Assembly: GCA_900754525.1 (NCBI GenBank)
Contig: CAAEDE010000004.1
Span: forward strand, 27,414-91,413
DNA: 64,000 nt
DNA from: an uncultured Collinsella sp.
GTDB taxonomy: Bacteria; Actinomycetota; Coriobacteriia; Coriobacteriales; Coriobacteriaceae
Direction of reading: 5' to 3'
Part shown: piece after piece, positions 19,183 to 28,725 of the stretch
Numbering within the stretch: position 1 is the stretch's first letter
Layout: every line of letters begins with the position of its first letter
Made by a program: the position numbers and the translations under genes
Notes under the pieces: generated by a model
What the model saw: the letters and a program-made list of their open reading frames with translations, nothing else
Database searches by the model: none
What the model was told of the DNA's origin: nothing

Positions 19183-19203
19183 CTTTACGCTCCGCGCCCT
19201 GGC

Positions 19204-19228
19204 GGGTTCGAATCCCTCCTCCTCCGCC
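19204..19228 (+). pseudogene. 3' remnant of tRNA-Ser in inverted orientation
   Basis: 25 bp identical, in inverse orientation, to 19294-19318, the T-arm and acceptor end of the intact tRNA-Ser(CGA). No matching D-arm, anticodon arm or 5' acceptor precedes it, so it is a fragment and not a gene. Such 3'-tRNA fragments are what integrative elements leave behind, although the inverted orientation is unusual. Confidence 0.75.
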
Positions 19229-19254
19229 GTATTTGCTTGTTAGGGACTCAAAAC

Positions 19255-19283
19255 AAAAAAGCTCCCATTCCCGGGAGCTTTCT
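19255..19283 (-). terminator. Terminator of tRNA-Ser(CGA)
   Basis: On the minus strand AAAGCTCCC and GGGAGCTTT pair around a short loop and run into a T-rich tract (TTTTTTGTTTTG). Confidence 0.85.
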
Positions 19284-19292
19284 CAACCAAAA

Positions 19293-19383
19293 TGGCGGAG
19301 GAGGAGGGATTCGAACCCTCGTGACCTTATACAGGCCAAACGGTTTTCGAGACCGCCGCATTCAACCACTCTGCCACCCCTCC
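19293..19383 (-). tRNA. tRNA-Ser (CGA)
   Basis: A 91-nt class II tRNA with a long variable arm. The acceptor GGAGGGG pairs with CTCCTCC, discriminator G, encoded CCA. The anticodon loop is CTCGAAA (CGA), and the T-arm is GGGTTCGAATCCC. It has its own downstream terminator and 48 bp separate it from the next tRNA-Ser. Confidence 0.95.
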
Positions 19384-19395
19384 GCGTGGGGTAAA

Positions 19396-19427
19396 AACAA
19401 AGCAGGCTCGAAGGCCTGCTTTGGAAT
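19396..19427 (-). terminator. Terminator of tRNA-Ser(GGA)
   Basis: On the minus strand AAAGCAGGC and GCCTGCTTT form a stem around CTTCGA, followed by GTTTTT. Confidence 0.85.
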
Positions 19428-19431
19428 TAAC

Positions 19432-19522
19432 TGGCGGAGAGTCAGGGATTTGAACCCTGGAGACGCTTTTGACGCCTACACGATTTCCAATCGTGCTCCT
19501 TCGGCCACTCGGACAACTCTCC
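19432..19522 (-). tRNA. tRNA-Ser (GGA)
   Basis: A 91-nt class II tRNA with acceptor GGAGAGT/ACTCTCC, anticodon GGA within ATTGGAAAT, a long variable arm, T-arm GGGTTCAAATCCC and an encoded CCA. It is transcribed leftward before tRNA-Ser(CGA). Confidence 0.95.
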
Positions 19523-20026
19523 GTTAAATGCGAAAGTCAGTATACACGAGGAATCGCAAAGTGCAAACAGAAAAGTTGGCATTTTTTAAAACGCTTGGCC
19601 GCGCTTGGCGTTGCAGTGGGGTTTGAGGTGCCAAAAAACGGCTTCCGACCAGCGTGGTTGATCAACTCAATTGTTCAAAAGGGGTATTCATAAGCGACTT
19701 GGCAGCAAATTTAAAAATCTTTGGGTGGTGCTGTGGACCACTGGTATGCATTTTGCAACCACAGCCTTGTGCCCGTTGACCTGCGGCTTGGCTCAGCTTG
19801 TCCCCGCGGCACCGTATCTTGTCCACAGATCCGTCAAGCTTTTGGACAGCATTTGGTTGGAATGCGCATGAAACGTCGTGCGAGTATGGGCATATGTGGA
19901 GGTCATGAGGTTGTAGCTGCATATTCTTGCAGCCTAGGAGGTTGAAAGATATTATTACCAAGTCTTTTCCTGCTTCAGGCGCACCTTCACGACCTGAAGC
20001 CACATTTGCCCAGAGGAGGTGACAAT
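19523..20026 (+). promoter_or_regulatory. Leader region of the rpsF-ssb-rpsR-rplI cluster
   Basis: No convincing gene is present in this 504-bp gap. It contains one consensus actinobacterial DnaA box, TTGTCCACA (19819-19827), and a one-mismatch inverse copy (19732-19740). Just before rpsF a stem GCTTCAGG/CCTGAAGC (19972-19979 with 19993-20000) holds a 13-nt loop with CACC. This could be the S6:S18 autoregulatory leader known upstream of rpsF, but I cannot verify the full structure by eye. Confidence 0.5.
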
Positions 20027-20320
20027 ATGAAGGCTTATGAACTGCTGTTCTTTGTTGACCCGTCGCTCGACCCCGAGACTCGTCTCGCTGTTATGAAGCG
20101 TATCGATACCACGATCGCTGAGGGCGCTGGCAAGGTCGACTCCGTTGACGAGTGGGGCAAGCGCAAGCTCGCCTACGAGATCAACGACCTCACCGATGGT
20201 GACTACACCCTCATCAACTTCCACGCAGATCCTACCCAGATCGCCGAGCTTGATCGCGTCCTGCGCATCACCGACGCTGTGGTCCGCCACATGATCGTCC
20301 GTCGCGACGACCAGGAGTAA
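20027..20320 (+). CDS. rpsF: 30S ribosomal protein S6
   Basis: A 97-residue small-subunit protein that partners S18 on the platform of the 30S subunit. MKAYELLFFVDPSLDPETR is the typical start, WGKRKLAYEINDLTDGDYTLINFHADP is the core and RHMIVRRDDQE is the end. The start at 20027 has GAGGAGGTG just upstream, so an earlier frame start at 20006 is rejected. It is first in rpsF-ssb-rpsR-rplI. Confidence 0.97.
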   Translation: MKAYELLFFVDPSLDPETRLAVMKRIDTTIAEGAGKVDSVDEWGKRKLAYEINDLTDGDYTLINFHADPTQIAELDRVLRITDAVVRHMIVRRDDQE

Positions 20321-20368
20321 GACTGTCGTTTTGGACTGGGCTTGTGCCCCAAGAGGAAGTAGTGAGTT

Positions 20369-20821
20369 ATGAGCATCAATCGAGTGAACATCACCGGTAA
20401 CCTCACCCGCGATCCCGAGCTGCGCGCCACCGCCGGCGGAACCCAGGTTCTGTCCTTTGGCGTCGCCGTGAACGATCGTCGCCGCAACGCGCAGACTGGC
20501 GAGTGGGAGGACTATCCCAACTTTGTCGACTGCACCATGTTCGGCACCCGCGCCGAGGCCGTGAGCCGTTTCCTGGCAAAGGGAAACAAGGTCGCGATCG
20601 AGGGCAAGCTGCGCTACAGCTCTTGGGAGCGCGACGGTCAGCGCAGGAGCAAGCTTGAGGTCATCGTCGATGAGATCGAGTTTATGAGCTCCCGTGGTGG
20701 CCAGGGTGGCTACGATCAGGGCGGTTACGCCCCCGCAGCTCCCGCGCCCGCAGCACGTCCTGCCGCACCGGTGGCCACGCCGCCCGCGGTCGACGTCTAC
20801 GATGAGGACATCCCGTTCTAA
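20369..20821 (+). CDS. ssb: Single-stranded DNA-binding protein
   Basis: A 150-residue SSB. The OB fold occupies about residues 1-108 (SINRVNITGNLTRDPELRATAGGTQVLSFGVAVNDR, then the usual W-containing strands). A Gly/Ala/Pro linker leads to the acidic tip DVYDEDIPF, which recruits replication and repair proteins. It sits between rpsF and rpsR, the normal bacterial order, and a DnaB helicase gene follows nearby. Confidence 0.97.
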   Translation: MSINRVNITGNLTRDPELRATAGGTQVLSFGVAVNDRRRNAQTGEWEDYPNFVDCTMFGTRAEAVSRFLAKGNKVAIEGKLRYSSWERDGQRRSKLEVIVDEIEFMSSRGGQGGYDQGGYAPAAPAPAARPAAPVATPPAVDVYDEDIPF

Positions 20822-20893
20822 GGGTTGTTCACCTATTTTTGAGTGAGAGGCGGCTTCGGTTCGCCGAAGTTGCCAAATGAAAGGTATTTTGAC

Positions 20894-21160
20894 ATGGCTA
20901 ATGATTTTTCTGCACGTCAGCCGCGTCGTAAGTACTGCCAGTTCTGCAAGGAGAACACTGAGTTCATCGACTATAAGGACACTCAGCTTCTCCGTAAGTA
21001 CATGACCGACCGTGGCAAGATCAAGCCCCGTCGCGTCACTGGCGCTTGCACGCAGCATCAGCATGACATCGCCAACGCCATCAAGCGCGCCCGCGAGATG
21101 GCTCTCCTGCCGTACACCGTCCCCGTGGTTTCCTCTCGTGGCAACCGCGACCGCGGCTAA
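20894..21160 (+). CDS. rpsR: 30S ribosomal protein S18
   Basis: An 88-residue small-subunit protein binding next to S6. The metal-binding type is visible: KYCQFCKE near the start with a later GACTQHQH, giving a CxxC...C...H set as in zinc-binding S18 paralogues. The core is [22 protein letters not shown]. The ATG at 20894 is chosen over an upstream frame start because the family begins here and AAAGG lies upstream. Confidence 0.95.
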   Translation: MANDFSARQPRRKYCQFCKENTEFIDYKDTQLLRKYMTDRGKIKPRRVTGACTQHQHDIANAIKRAREMALLPYTVPVVSSRGNRDRG

Positions 21161-21175
21161 GAAGGGAGACGCATC

Positions 21176-21715
21176 ATGAAGGTTATTCTTCTCGATGAGA
21201 TTAAGGGCAAGGGCGGCGAGGGTGACGTCGTAGAGGTCGCTCAGGGTTACGCTGAGAACTTCCTGTTCCCCAAGAAGCTCGCTGTTGCCGCCACCAAGGG
21301 CAACCTCAAGCAGCTTGACGAGCGTCGCAACAACATCGCCAAGCGCGAGGCCGTCCGTCTGGCTACCGCCAATGAGACCAAGGCTGCCTTCGAGGGCAAG
21401 ACGGTCACCGTTGACGTCAAGGTCGGCGACGAGGGCATCCTCTTTGGCTCCGTTACCGCCGCTATGATCGCTGACGCCATCAAGGCTCAGCTCGGTATGG
21501 ACATCGACCGCAAGCGCGTCGAGCTCGGTAAGCCCATCAAGGTTGCCGGTGCCCACACCGTTGCCATCTCGCTGTACCGCGAGATCAAGGCCGAGGTTGT
21601 CGTTCTCGTTGGCGTTACCGCCGAGGAGCTCGCTGCCGAGGCTGAGGTCGAGGAGGCCGCTGAGGCCGCCGAGGCCGAGACCGCCGAGGTCGAGACTGAG
21701 GTTGCTGCCGAGTAG
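21176..21715 (+). CDS. rplI: 50S ribosomal protein L9 with acidic C-terminal tail
   Basis: A 179-residue large-subunit protein. The N-domain signature MKVILLDEIKGKGGEGDVVEVAQGYAENFLFPKKLA is canonical and followed by the long connecting helix. The C-domain ends near residue 148, and about 30 further residues are almost only Ala and Glu, which is longer and more acidic than usual. It is the last gene of the rpsF cluster and is followed by a strong terminator. Confidence 0.96.
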   Translation: MKVILLDEIKGKGGEGDVVEVAQGYAENFLFPKKLAVAATKGNLKQLDERRNNIAKREAVRLATANETKAAFEGKTVTVDVKVGDEGILFGSVTAAMIADAIKAQLGMDIDRKRVELGKPIKVAGAHTVAISLYREIKAEVVVLVGVTAEELAAEAEVEEAAEAAEAETAEVETEVAAE

Positions 21716-21747
21716 CATTTGCTGCAACGCAACAATCTTGTTCTAAG

Positions 21748-21783
21748 AAGGGCGCTCTGGGAAACCGGGGCGCCCTTTTATTT
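21748..21783 (+). terminator. Terminator after rplI
   Basis: The stem AAGGGCGCTCTGG / CCGGGGCGCCCTT with a GAAA loop is followed by TTTATTTTT. Confidence 0.9.
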
Positions 21784-21940
21784 TTATGCGCTGAGTGAGT
21801 GTCACGGTGAGCGTTACGTCGAAGTCCTATATACAGGACCGTTCATCCGTTTGGTTCGGTGATGATTGGCGGCGCGCGGCGCGTTTTGGGACCGTGGCTG
21901 ATACTATGGATGCTCGCAAGCGATATGAATGAGGATGCTC

Positions 21941-23332
21941 ATGGCATATGACGATAGGGAGACCGGGCTGACGGTTGAGGACCGCGGCTCAAAGTTGGGT
22001 CTTCCCCAAAACCAAGATGCAGAGGCCAACGTACTGGCCGCTATGCTGCTATCGCCCGAGGTGGTCGAGGAGGCCCAGGTCGAGCTGCAGCCCGATGACT
22101 TCTACCGGCCCATTCATAAGACCATCTATACCGCGATGGTCGATATGTACAACAGCCGCATTCCCATCGACTCCATCTCGCTGATCGATTACCTGCGAAG
22201 CATCAACAAGCTCGATGCCGTGGGCGGCGAAGCGTACATTTTGGAGTTGATGGGTCAGACTCTGTCGCTCGTGAACTGGCAGCACCATGCCGCCATCGTT
22301 CGCCGCGATTCGATGCTGCGTGAGCTGATCGGCGCCACCAACGAGATCAACGCGCTGGCATATAACGCCCCCACCGACACCAAAGAGGTTGTCGAACTGG
22401 CCGAGAGAAAGCTGCTCAAAGTTACGGCGCGCGAGGTCAAGTCGAGCTACAAGACGTTGACCGAGTTTATGGTCGAGGCCTATAACGAGGCCGAGGAAGT
22501 GTGCCAGGCCGGTGGTCAGGCGGCGGGCGTGCCCACCGGCTTTCCGTCACTCGACCGCATGCTCATGGGCTTCCGCGAGGGTCAGCTCATCATTATCGGC
22601 GCCCGCCCTGCTGTGGGTAAGACGTCGTTCGCCCTGAATCTGGCGCTCAACGCTGCCGCTGCCGGTTATACCGTCGGCTTCTTCTCGCTGGAGATGTCGG
22701 GCAAGGAAATTGCCCAGCGTCTGATTTGCGCCTACGCCATGATCTCGATCAGTGACTTCCGCATGGGCCGCATTAGCCCCGAGCAGTGGGCCAATATCAA
22801 TGAGGCCACGCAGACCTTGTCCAAGCTCGATATTCTGATTGACGATACGCCCGGCACCACAGTGACCGAGATTCGCGCCAAGAGCCGCCGTATGCTCCAT
22901 AACAAGGAGAAGGCAATCATCATCCTGGACTACCTGCAGCTGGTGAGTCCTCCGCCGGGACGCCGCTCCGAGAGCCGTACCGTCGAGGTTTCGGAGATGT
23001 CGCGTGGTCTGAAGATCATGGCCAAGGAGCTTAAGATCCCGCTCATCGCGCTGTCGCAGCTCTCGCGTCAGGTCGAATCCCGTACCGGCAAGCGTCCGCA
23101 GCTTTCCGACCTTCGTGAATCGGGCTCCATCGAGCAAGACGCCGATATCGTTATGTTCTTGGACCGCTCCGCCGACGAGGCCGAGGCCTCGCGCGACGAT
23201 CGACCCGACGAGGGCGTTACGCGTATCGTCGTGGCCAAGAACCGTTCGGGCCCGATCGGTGACGTCGACCTGATGTTCCTGCCGGCATCCACCAAGTTCT
23301 ATGAGCTTGATGGGGCACATGCCGAGGAGTAG
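21941..23332 (+). CDS. dnaB: Replicative DNA helicase DnaB
   Basis: The hexameric 5'-3' replicative helicase. The N-domain begins LPQNQDAEANVLAAMLLSPE. The RecA-like domain has Walker A GARPAVGKTS, Walker B AIIILDYLQLV, then QLSRQVESRTGKRPQLSDLRESGSIEQDADIVMFLDR. I prefer ATG 21941 (GAGGA just upstream) to the in-frame ATG at 21929, giving 463 residues. It follows the ssb cluster after a terminator and 158 bp of non-coding DNA. No intein is present. Confidence 0.97.
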   Translation: MAYDDRETGLTVEDRGSKLGLPQNQDAEANVLAAMLLSPEVVEEAQVELQPDDFYRPIHKTIYTAMVDMYNSRIPIDSISLIDYLRSINKLDAVGGEAYILELMGQTLSLVNWQHHAAIVRRDSMLRELIGATNEINALAYNAPTDTKEVVELAERKLLKVTAREVKSSYKTLTEFMVEAYNEAEEVCQAGGQAAGVPTGFPSLDRMLMGFREGQLIIIGARPAVGKTSFALNLALNAAAAGYTVGFFSLEMSGKEIAQRLICAYAMISISDFRMGRISPEQWANINEATQTLSKLDILIDDTPGTTVTEIRAKSRRMLHNKEKAIIILDYLQLVSPPPGRRSESRTVEVSEMSRGLKIMAKELKIPLIALSQLSRQVESRTGKRPQLSDLRESGSIEQDADIVMFLDRSADEAEASRDDRPDEGVTRIVVAKNRSGPIGDVDLMFLPASTKFYELDGAHAEE

Positions 23333-23416
23333 GACAGGCGCCCGTTGCACGGGTATACTGGGAATGTTTTGTGCTTCTGCGTGCCGGCGTGGCGCGTAGA
23401 CAGTCCATGAATGTAA

Positions 23417-24712
<1,296 letters not shown>

Positions 24713-24734
24713 TCGGGACTATTTGGTTATTGCG

Positions 24735-24776
24735 ATATACCCCTTTGCAGCCCGGACGGGCGGCCGAGGGGTATAT
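24735..24776 (+). terminator. Hairpin after purA
   Basis: ATATACCCCT (24735-24744) pairs perfectly with AGGGGTATAT (24767-24776), with an inner GCCC/GGGC stem. The T-run is weak (TTGCTTGC), so termination efficiency is uncertain. Confidence 0.6.
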
Positions 24777-24830
24777 TTGCTTGCAAAGGGCTCGCGCGGA
24801 GCGGGCCGTTAATCCATAGAGGAGGCACCC

Positions 24831-26135
24831 TTGAAGGCGGACACTCAAACCATCGACATCCTGTTGTTGGGCAGCGGCGGCCGTGAGCATGCTTTGGCAG
24901 CCAAGCTCGCAGCATCACCGCGCGCCGGCAAGCTCTACATTGCGCCGGGTAACGGCGGCACCGCGAGCTGCGGCGAGAACGTTGTTCTCGACGACTGCAA
25001 TCCTGCGGCCGTGGCGGCGTTTGCCCAGAGCCACGGATGCGGACTCGTGGTAATTGGCCCCGAGGCTCCGCTCGTGGCGGGCGTGGCCGACGCCGTGCGC
25101 GCGGCGGGTATTCCCTGCTTTGGCCCGGGTGCCGAGGGCGCCCAGATGGAGGGCTCCAAGCTGTTCTCCAAGCAGCTCATGGAGCGCGCCGGTATCCCGA
25201 CGGCAGCCTACGGCTCGTTTACCGACGAGGCTTCGGCTCTCGCCTACGTGCGCGAGCAGGGCGCCCCGCTGGTCGTCAAGGCCGACGGCCTTGCCGCGGG
25301 CAAGGGCGTTATCGTGGCGACCGAACTTGAGCAGGCCGAGGAGGCCGTGCGCGAGTGCTTTGGCGGCACCTTTGGCGATGCCGGCAACACCGTGGTTATC
25401 GAGGAGATGCTGACCGGTCCCGAGTGCTCGCTGCTGGCCTTTACCGACGGCAAGACCGTGCGCCCCATGGCCACCTCGCAGGACCACAAGCGCGCGCTCG
25501 AGGGCGACAAGGGCCCCAACACCGGCGGCATGGGCGTTTACAGCCCGGTGCCCATCGTGACTGACGAGGAGCACGCCACCATGGTGAAGGTCATGGAGCA
25601 GACCGTTGCCGAGCTTGCTGCCGAGGGCATCGACTACCGCGGCTGCCTGTATGGCGGCTTTATGCTCACTCCCGCCGGCCCCAAGGTGCTGGAGTTTAAC
25701 GCCCGCTTTGGTGATCCCGAGACTCAGGTCGTGCTCCCGCGCCTTAAGAACGACCTGGTCGAGGTCATGCTGGCTTGTGCCAACTGCGAGCTCGATCAGA
25801 TTGAGCTCGACTGGCGCGACGAGTGGGCCGTGGCCGTTGTCCTGACGAGCGCGGGCTATCCCGGCAGCTACGAGAAGGGCAAGGTCATCACCGGTATTGA
25901 GGATGCCGAGGCCATGGAGAACGTGACCGTGTACCACGCGGGCACTGCCGTGGTGGACGGCCAGCTCGTGACCAATGGTGGCCGCGTGCTTGCCGTGACC
26001 GCTCTGGGCGACACGTTCGAGAACGCTCGCAACCTTGCCTACGAGGCCTGCGAGAAGATTGATTTTGAGGGCAAGACCCTGCGTCACGACATCGGCCTGC
26101 GCGCGCTGCGCGGCCGCGATGCCTGGGATGCCTAA
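24831..26135 (+). CDS. purD: Phosphoribosylamine-glycine ligase
   Basis: An ATP-grasp enzyme making GAR in purine synthesis. It has 434 residues. It opens with [19 protein letters not shown] and shows the family motifs [73 protein letters not shown] and [17 protein letters not shown]. The start is TTG preceded by GAGGAGG. It is followed after 21 bp by a Nudix hydrolase, probably in one operon. Confidence 0.97.
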   Translation: MKADTQTIDILLLGSGGREHALAAKLAASPRAGKLYIAPGNGGTASCGENVVLDDCNPAAVAAFAQSHGCGLVVIGPEAPLVAGVADAVRAAGIPCFGPGAEGAQMEGSKLFSKQLMERAGIPTAAYGSFTDEASALAYVREQGAPLVVKADGLAAGKGVIVATELEQAEEAVRECFGGTFGDAGNTVVIEEMLTGPECSLLAFTDGKTVRPMATSQDHKRALEGDKGPNTGGMGVYSPVPIVTDEEHATMVKVMEQTVAELAAEGIDYRGCLYGGFMLTPAGPKVLEFNARFGDPETQVVLPRLKNDLVEVMLACANCELDQIELDWRDEWAVAVVLTSAGYPGSYEKGKVITGIEDAEAMENVTVYHAGTAVVDGQLVTNGGRVLAVTALGDTFENARNLAYEACEKIDFEGKTLRHDIGLRALRGRDAWDA

Positions 26136-26156
26136 AATCCGAGAGGAATGAGACGG

Positions 26157-26852
26157 ATGGACGAGAAGAACGAAGAGCTCGTGGACGCGCAGATCGTCGA
26201 AGAGGACAGCCGCATGTATGGGCACGCCGAGGGCGAGCCTGGCGGCGAGGTCGCTGACGAGCCGGCGCTGGTGCTGGGCGACGACGACCCGCACGATGCC
26301 GAGCTGCACGAGAAGATTCTTTCGGAGGAGTGCGCCTGGAAGGGCAAGATCCTCGACGTCCACCGTCTTGAGGTCGAGCTGCCCAACGGTCACCGCAGCG
26401 CCCGCGATATCGTTCGCCATCCGGGTGCGGCGGCCGTTGTGGCACTGACCGAGAGCGGCAAGATCGTACTGGTGCGTCAGTACCGCACCGCCATCGACCG
26501 CGTGACGGTCGAGATTCCCGCCGGCAAGCTCGATCCAGGCGAGGATCCGCTCGATTGCGCTAAGCGCGAGCTGCACGAGGAGACGGGCTTTAGGGCCGGT
26601 CGCATTCGCTTTTTGACGTCGATTGTCACGTCTTGCGGTTTTTGCGATGAGATCATCCACATCTACTTGGCTACCAAGCTCGAGTTTGATGCGCCCAACC
26701 CCGATGATGACGAGTTTGTCAACGTGGACCTGGTGCCACTGCACGAGCTGATCGACGCCGTACTCGACGGCAAGATCGAGGATGCCAAGACTGTCGTGGG
26801 CGCCTTAGCTTGCGACAGCATCGCGCACCGCTTGAGTGGAACTGATCTTTAA
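26157..26852 (+). CDS. Nudix hydrolase, ADP-ribose pyrophosphatase type
   Basis: A Nudix hydrolase that probably cleaves ADP-ribose or a similar nucleoside-diphosphate sugar. The complete Nudix box is GKLDPGEDPLDCAKRELHEETGF. It is preceded by KIVLVRQYRTAIDRVTVEIPAG, the ADP-ribose pyrophosphatase (NudF-like) signature in which the incoming sugar contacts QYR and EIPAG. About 55 acidic residues precede the catalytic domain (DEKNEELVDAQIVEEDSRMYG...), longer than usual. I prefer ATG 26157 to ATG 26148 because AGAGGA is then correctly spaced. Confidence 0.9.
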   Translation: MDEKNEELVDAQIVEEDSRMYGHAEGEPGGEVADEPALVLGDDDPHDAELHEKILSEECAWKGKILDVHRLEVELPNGHRSARDIVRHPGAAAVVALTESGKIVLVRQYRTAIDRVTVEIPAGKLDPGEDPLDCAKRELHEETGFRAGRIRFLTSIVTSCGFCDEIIHIYLATKLEFDAPNPDDDEFVNVDLVPLHELIDAVLDGKIEDAKTVVGALACDSIAHRLSGTDL

Positions 26853-26864
26853 AAGCGAGGGCGA

Positions 26865-26906
26865 CCCTGGGACAAACACCACTGATTATTTTGTCCCAGG
26901 GTTTTA
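26865..26906 (+). terminator. GGGAC-type palindromic terminator
   Basis: CCCTGGGACAAA (26865-26876) pairs perfectly with TTTGTCCCAGGG (26890-26901) and is followed by TTTTA. It looks like a terminator for purD-nudix and also like a member of the GGGACAAA palindrome family seen elsewhere in the window. Confidence 0.8.
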
Positions 26907-26933
26907 CGTTGTTGTTTTATCTCCGAGGACTGC

Positions 26934-28706
26934 ATGTTTAGAAGATTCTTGTCTTATTACAAGCCCCAGATGGGGCTTTTTGTTGCTGATACTGTTTGTG
27001 CTCTGGTGCTTGCCGCCATTGACCTGGCGTTCCCCATTATTCTGCGCAATTTGACCGGTGGGCTGTTTACTCAGGGTCAGGCTGCCATTATGCAGGCGCT
27101 CGGCATGATCGCGGTGGGCTTGGTGTTGATGTATGCCGTCCGCTGCGCCTGCCGCTACTTTGTGAGCTATTGGGGTCACGTGATGGGCGCGCGCATGGAG
27201 TCCAAGATGCGCGAGGACCTGTTCGACCAGTATGAGCGCTTTAGCTTTGCGTACTTCGACCGCAACAGCTCGGGCGACATGATGAGCCGCGTGGTCAACG
27301 ACCTGTTCGATATCTGCGAGGCGGCGCACCACGTGCCCGAGTGGATCATCATCTGCGGCATCGAGATTATCGGCTCGTTTGTGATTCTCTTTACCATCGC
27401 CCCGGTGCTGGCGCTCGCCATGGCCGTGGTGACGGCGGCGTTTGCGGTCATCATGTTTTGGCAGAACATGCGCATGCGCGAGGTCTTTAGCGACAACCGC
27501 AAAAAGATCAGTGGCATCAATGCGCAGCTGCAGGATTCGCTGGCGGGCATGCGCGTGGTCAAGAGCTTTGCCAATGAGGAGACCGAACGCTTCAAGTTCC
27601 GCGCCTCCAACAATCGCTATCTTTCGTCCAAGGAGAACATGTATCACGCCATGGGCGTCTATACCGCGACGTATGGCCTGCTCTCGGGTGTGCTGTACGT
27701 AATCGTGGTGCTGCTGGGCGGTTGGCTGGTTGCCCAAGGCCAGCTGCAGGCGGTCGATATGGCGACCTTTGCACTCTATATTTCGCTGTTCTGCACGCCG
27801 CTCGAGACACTCGTCAATTCGGCCGAAACGTATCAGAAGGCTATCGCCGGCTTTAAGCGTATGGACGAGGTGCTCTCGACCGCGCCGGATATCCAGGACA
27901 AGCCGGGCGCCACGGATCTGCAGGTGACTGCCGGCGCCGTGGAGTATCACGACGTGTGCTTTAACTACGAGGATGTTGAGCTGGGCGAGGGCGATGCCGA
28001 CGAGCGTCCCGTTATCGACCATATGGACCTGTCCATCAAGCCCGGGCAGACCATCGCTTTGGTTGGCCCTTCGGGCGGTGGCAAGTCCACGACCTGTTCG
28101 CTGCTGCCGCGCTTTTATGACGTGGCTGCCGGATCCATTAGCATCGACGGCCAAGACGTGCGCGATGTGACGCAGCAGAGCCTGCGCCGTGCCATCGGCC
28201 TGGTGCAGCAGGATGTCTATCTGTTTGACGGTACGATTGGCGAGAACATCGCCTACGGCAAGCCGGGCGCTACAGCGGAAGAGATCGCCGAGGCCGCCCG
28301 TCGCGCCAACATCGATTCCTTTATCGAGTCGCTTCCACAGGGCTATGGCACGGTCGTGGGCGAGCGCGGCAGCCGTCTTTCGGGCGGACAGAAGCAGCGT
28401 GTTGCCATCGCGCGCGTGTTTCTCAAGAACCCCAAGATTCTGATCTTGGACGAGGCGACGAGTGCTTTGGATAACGAGAGCGAGGAGGCGGTCCAGGAGT
28501 CGCTCGAAGAGCTGGCACGCGGCCGTACCACAATCATCATCGCCCACCGCCTTTCGACCATTAAGCATGCTGACGAGATTGCGACCGTTGAGCATGGTCG
28601 CGTTGTGGAACGTGGCACGCATGAACAGCTTCTCGCCCGTGGCGGCACCTATGCCCGTTACTATCGAATGCAGTTCGAAGGTGCGCGTGCGCACGAGCTC
28701 GACTGA
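26934..28706 (+). CDS. ABC exporter, fused permease/ATPase
   Basis: A 590-residue half-transporter of the MsbA/lipid-drug exporter type. A six-helix membrane domain (about 15-300) is followed by an ATPase: Walker A GPSGGGKST, Q-loop LVQQDVYLFDGTI, signature LSGGQKQRVAIARVF, Walker B ILILDEATSALD and H-loop AHRLST. Homodimer or heterodimer formation cannot be read from sequence; no second half-transporter adjoins. The substrate is unknown. The ATG has GAGGA upstream. The next gene, a membrane protein of unknown function, starts 19 bp later. Confidence 0.93.
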   Translation: MFRRFLSYYKPQMGLFVADTVCALVLAAIDLAFPIILRNLTGGLFTQGQAAIMQALGMIAVGLVLMYAVRCACRYFVSYWGHVMGARMESKMREDLFDQYERFSFAYFDRNSSGDMMSRVVNDLFDICEAAHHVPEWIIICGIEIIGSFVILFTIAPVLALAMAVVTAAFAVIMFWQNMRMREVFSDNRKKISGINAQLQDSLAGMRVVKSFANEETERFKFRASNNRYLSSKENMYHAMGVYTATYGLLSGVLYVIVVLLGGWLVAQGQLQAVDMATFALYISLFCTPLETLVNSAETYQKAIAGFKRMDEVLSTAPDIQDKPGATDLQVTAGAVEYHDVCFNYEDVELGEGDADERPVIDHMDLSIKPGQTIALVGPSGGGKSTTCSLLPRFYDVAAGSISIDGQDVRDVTQQSLRRAIGLVQQDVYLFDGTIGENIAYGKPGATAEEIAEAARRANIDSFIESLPQGYGTVVGERGSRLSGGQKQRVAIARVFLKNPKILILDEATSALDNESEEAVQESLEELARGRTTIIIAHRLSTIKHADEIATVEHGRVVERGTHEQLLARGGTYARYYRMQFEGARAHELD

Positions 28707-28725
28707 TTGATATGACAGGAAGTTT

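Noticed and set aside
19204..19228. A third complete tRNA-Ser on the plus strand
   Set aside because: Only the T-arm and acceptor 3' half exist; no 5' acceptor, D-arm or anticodon arm is found upstream.
19819..19827. A second replication origin at the TTGTCCACA box
   Set aside because: It is a single consensus box with one weak inverse copy and no trios or unwinding region; dnaA-dnaN is the better origin.
19955..21727. A 590-codon open frame antisense to rpsF-ssb-rpsR-rplI
   Set aside because: Four canonical genes occupy the plus strand; the reverse product is composition-driven.
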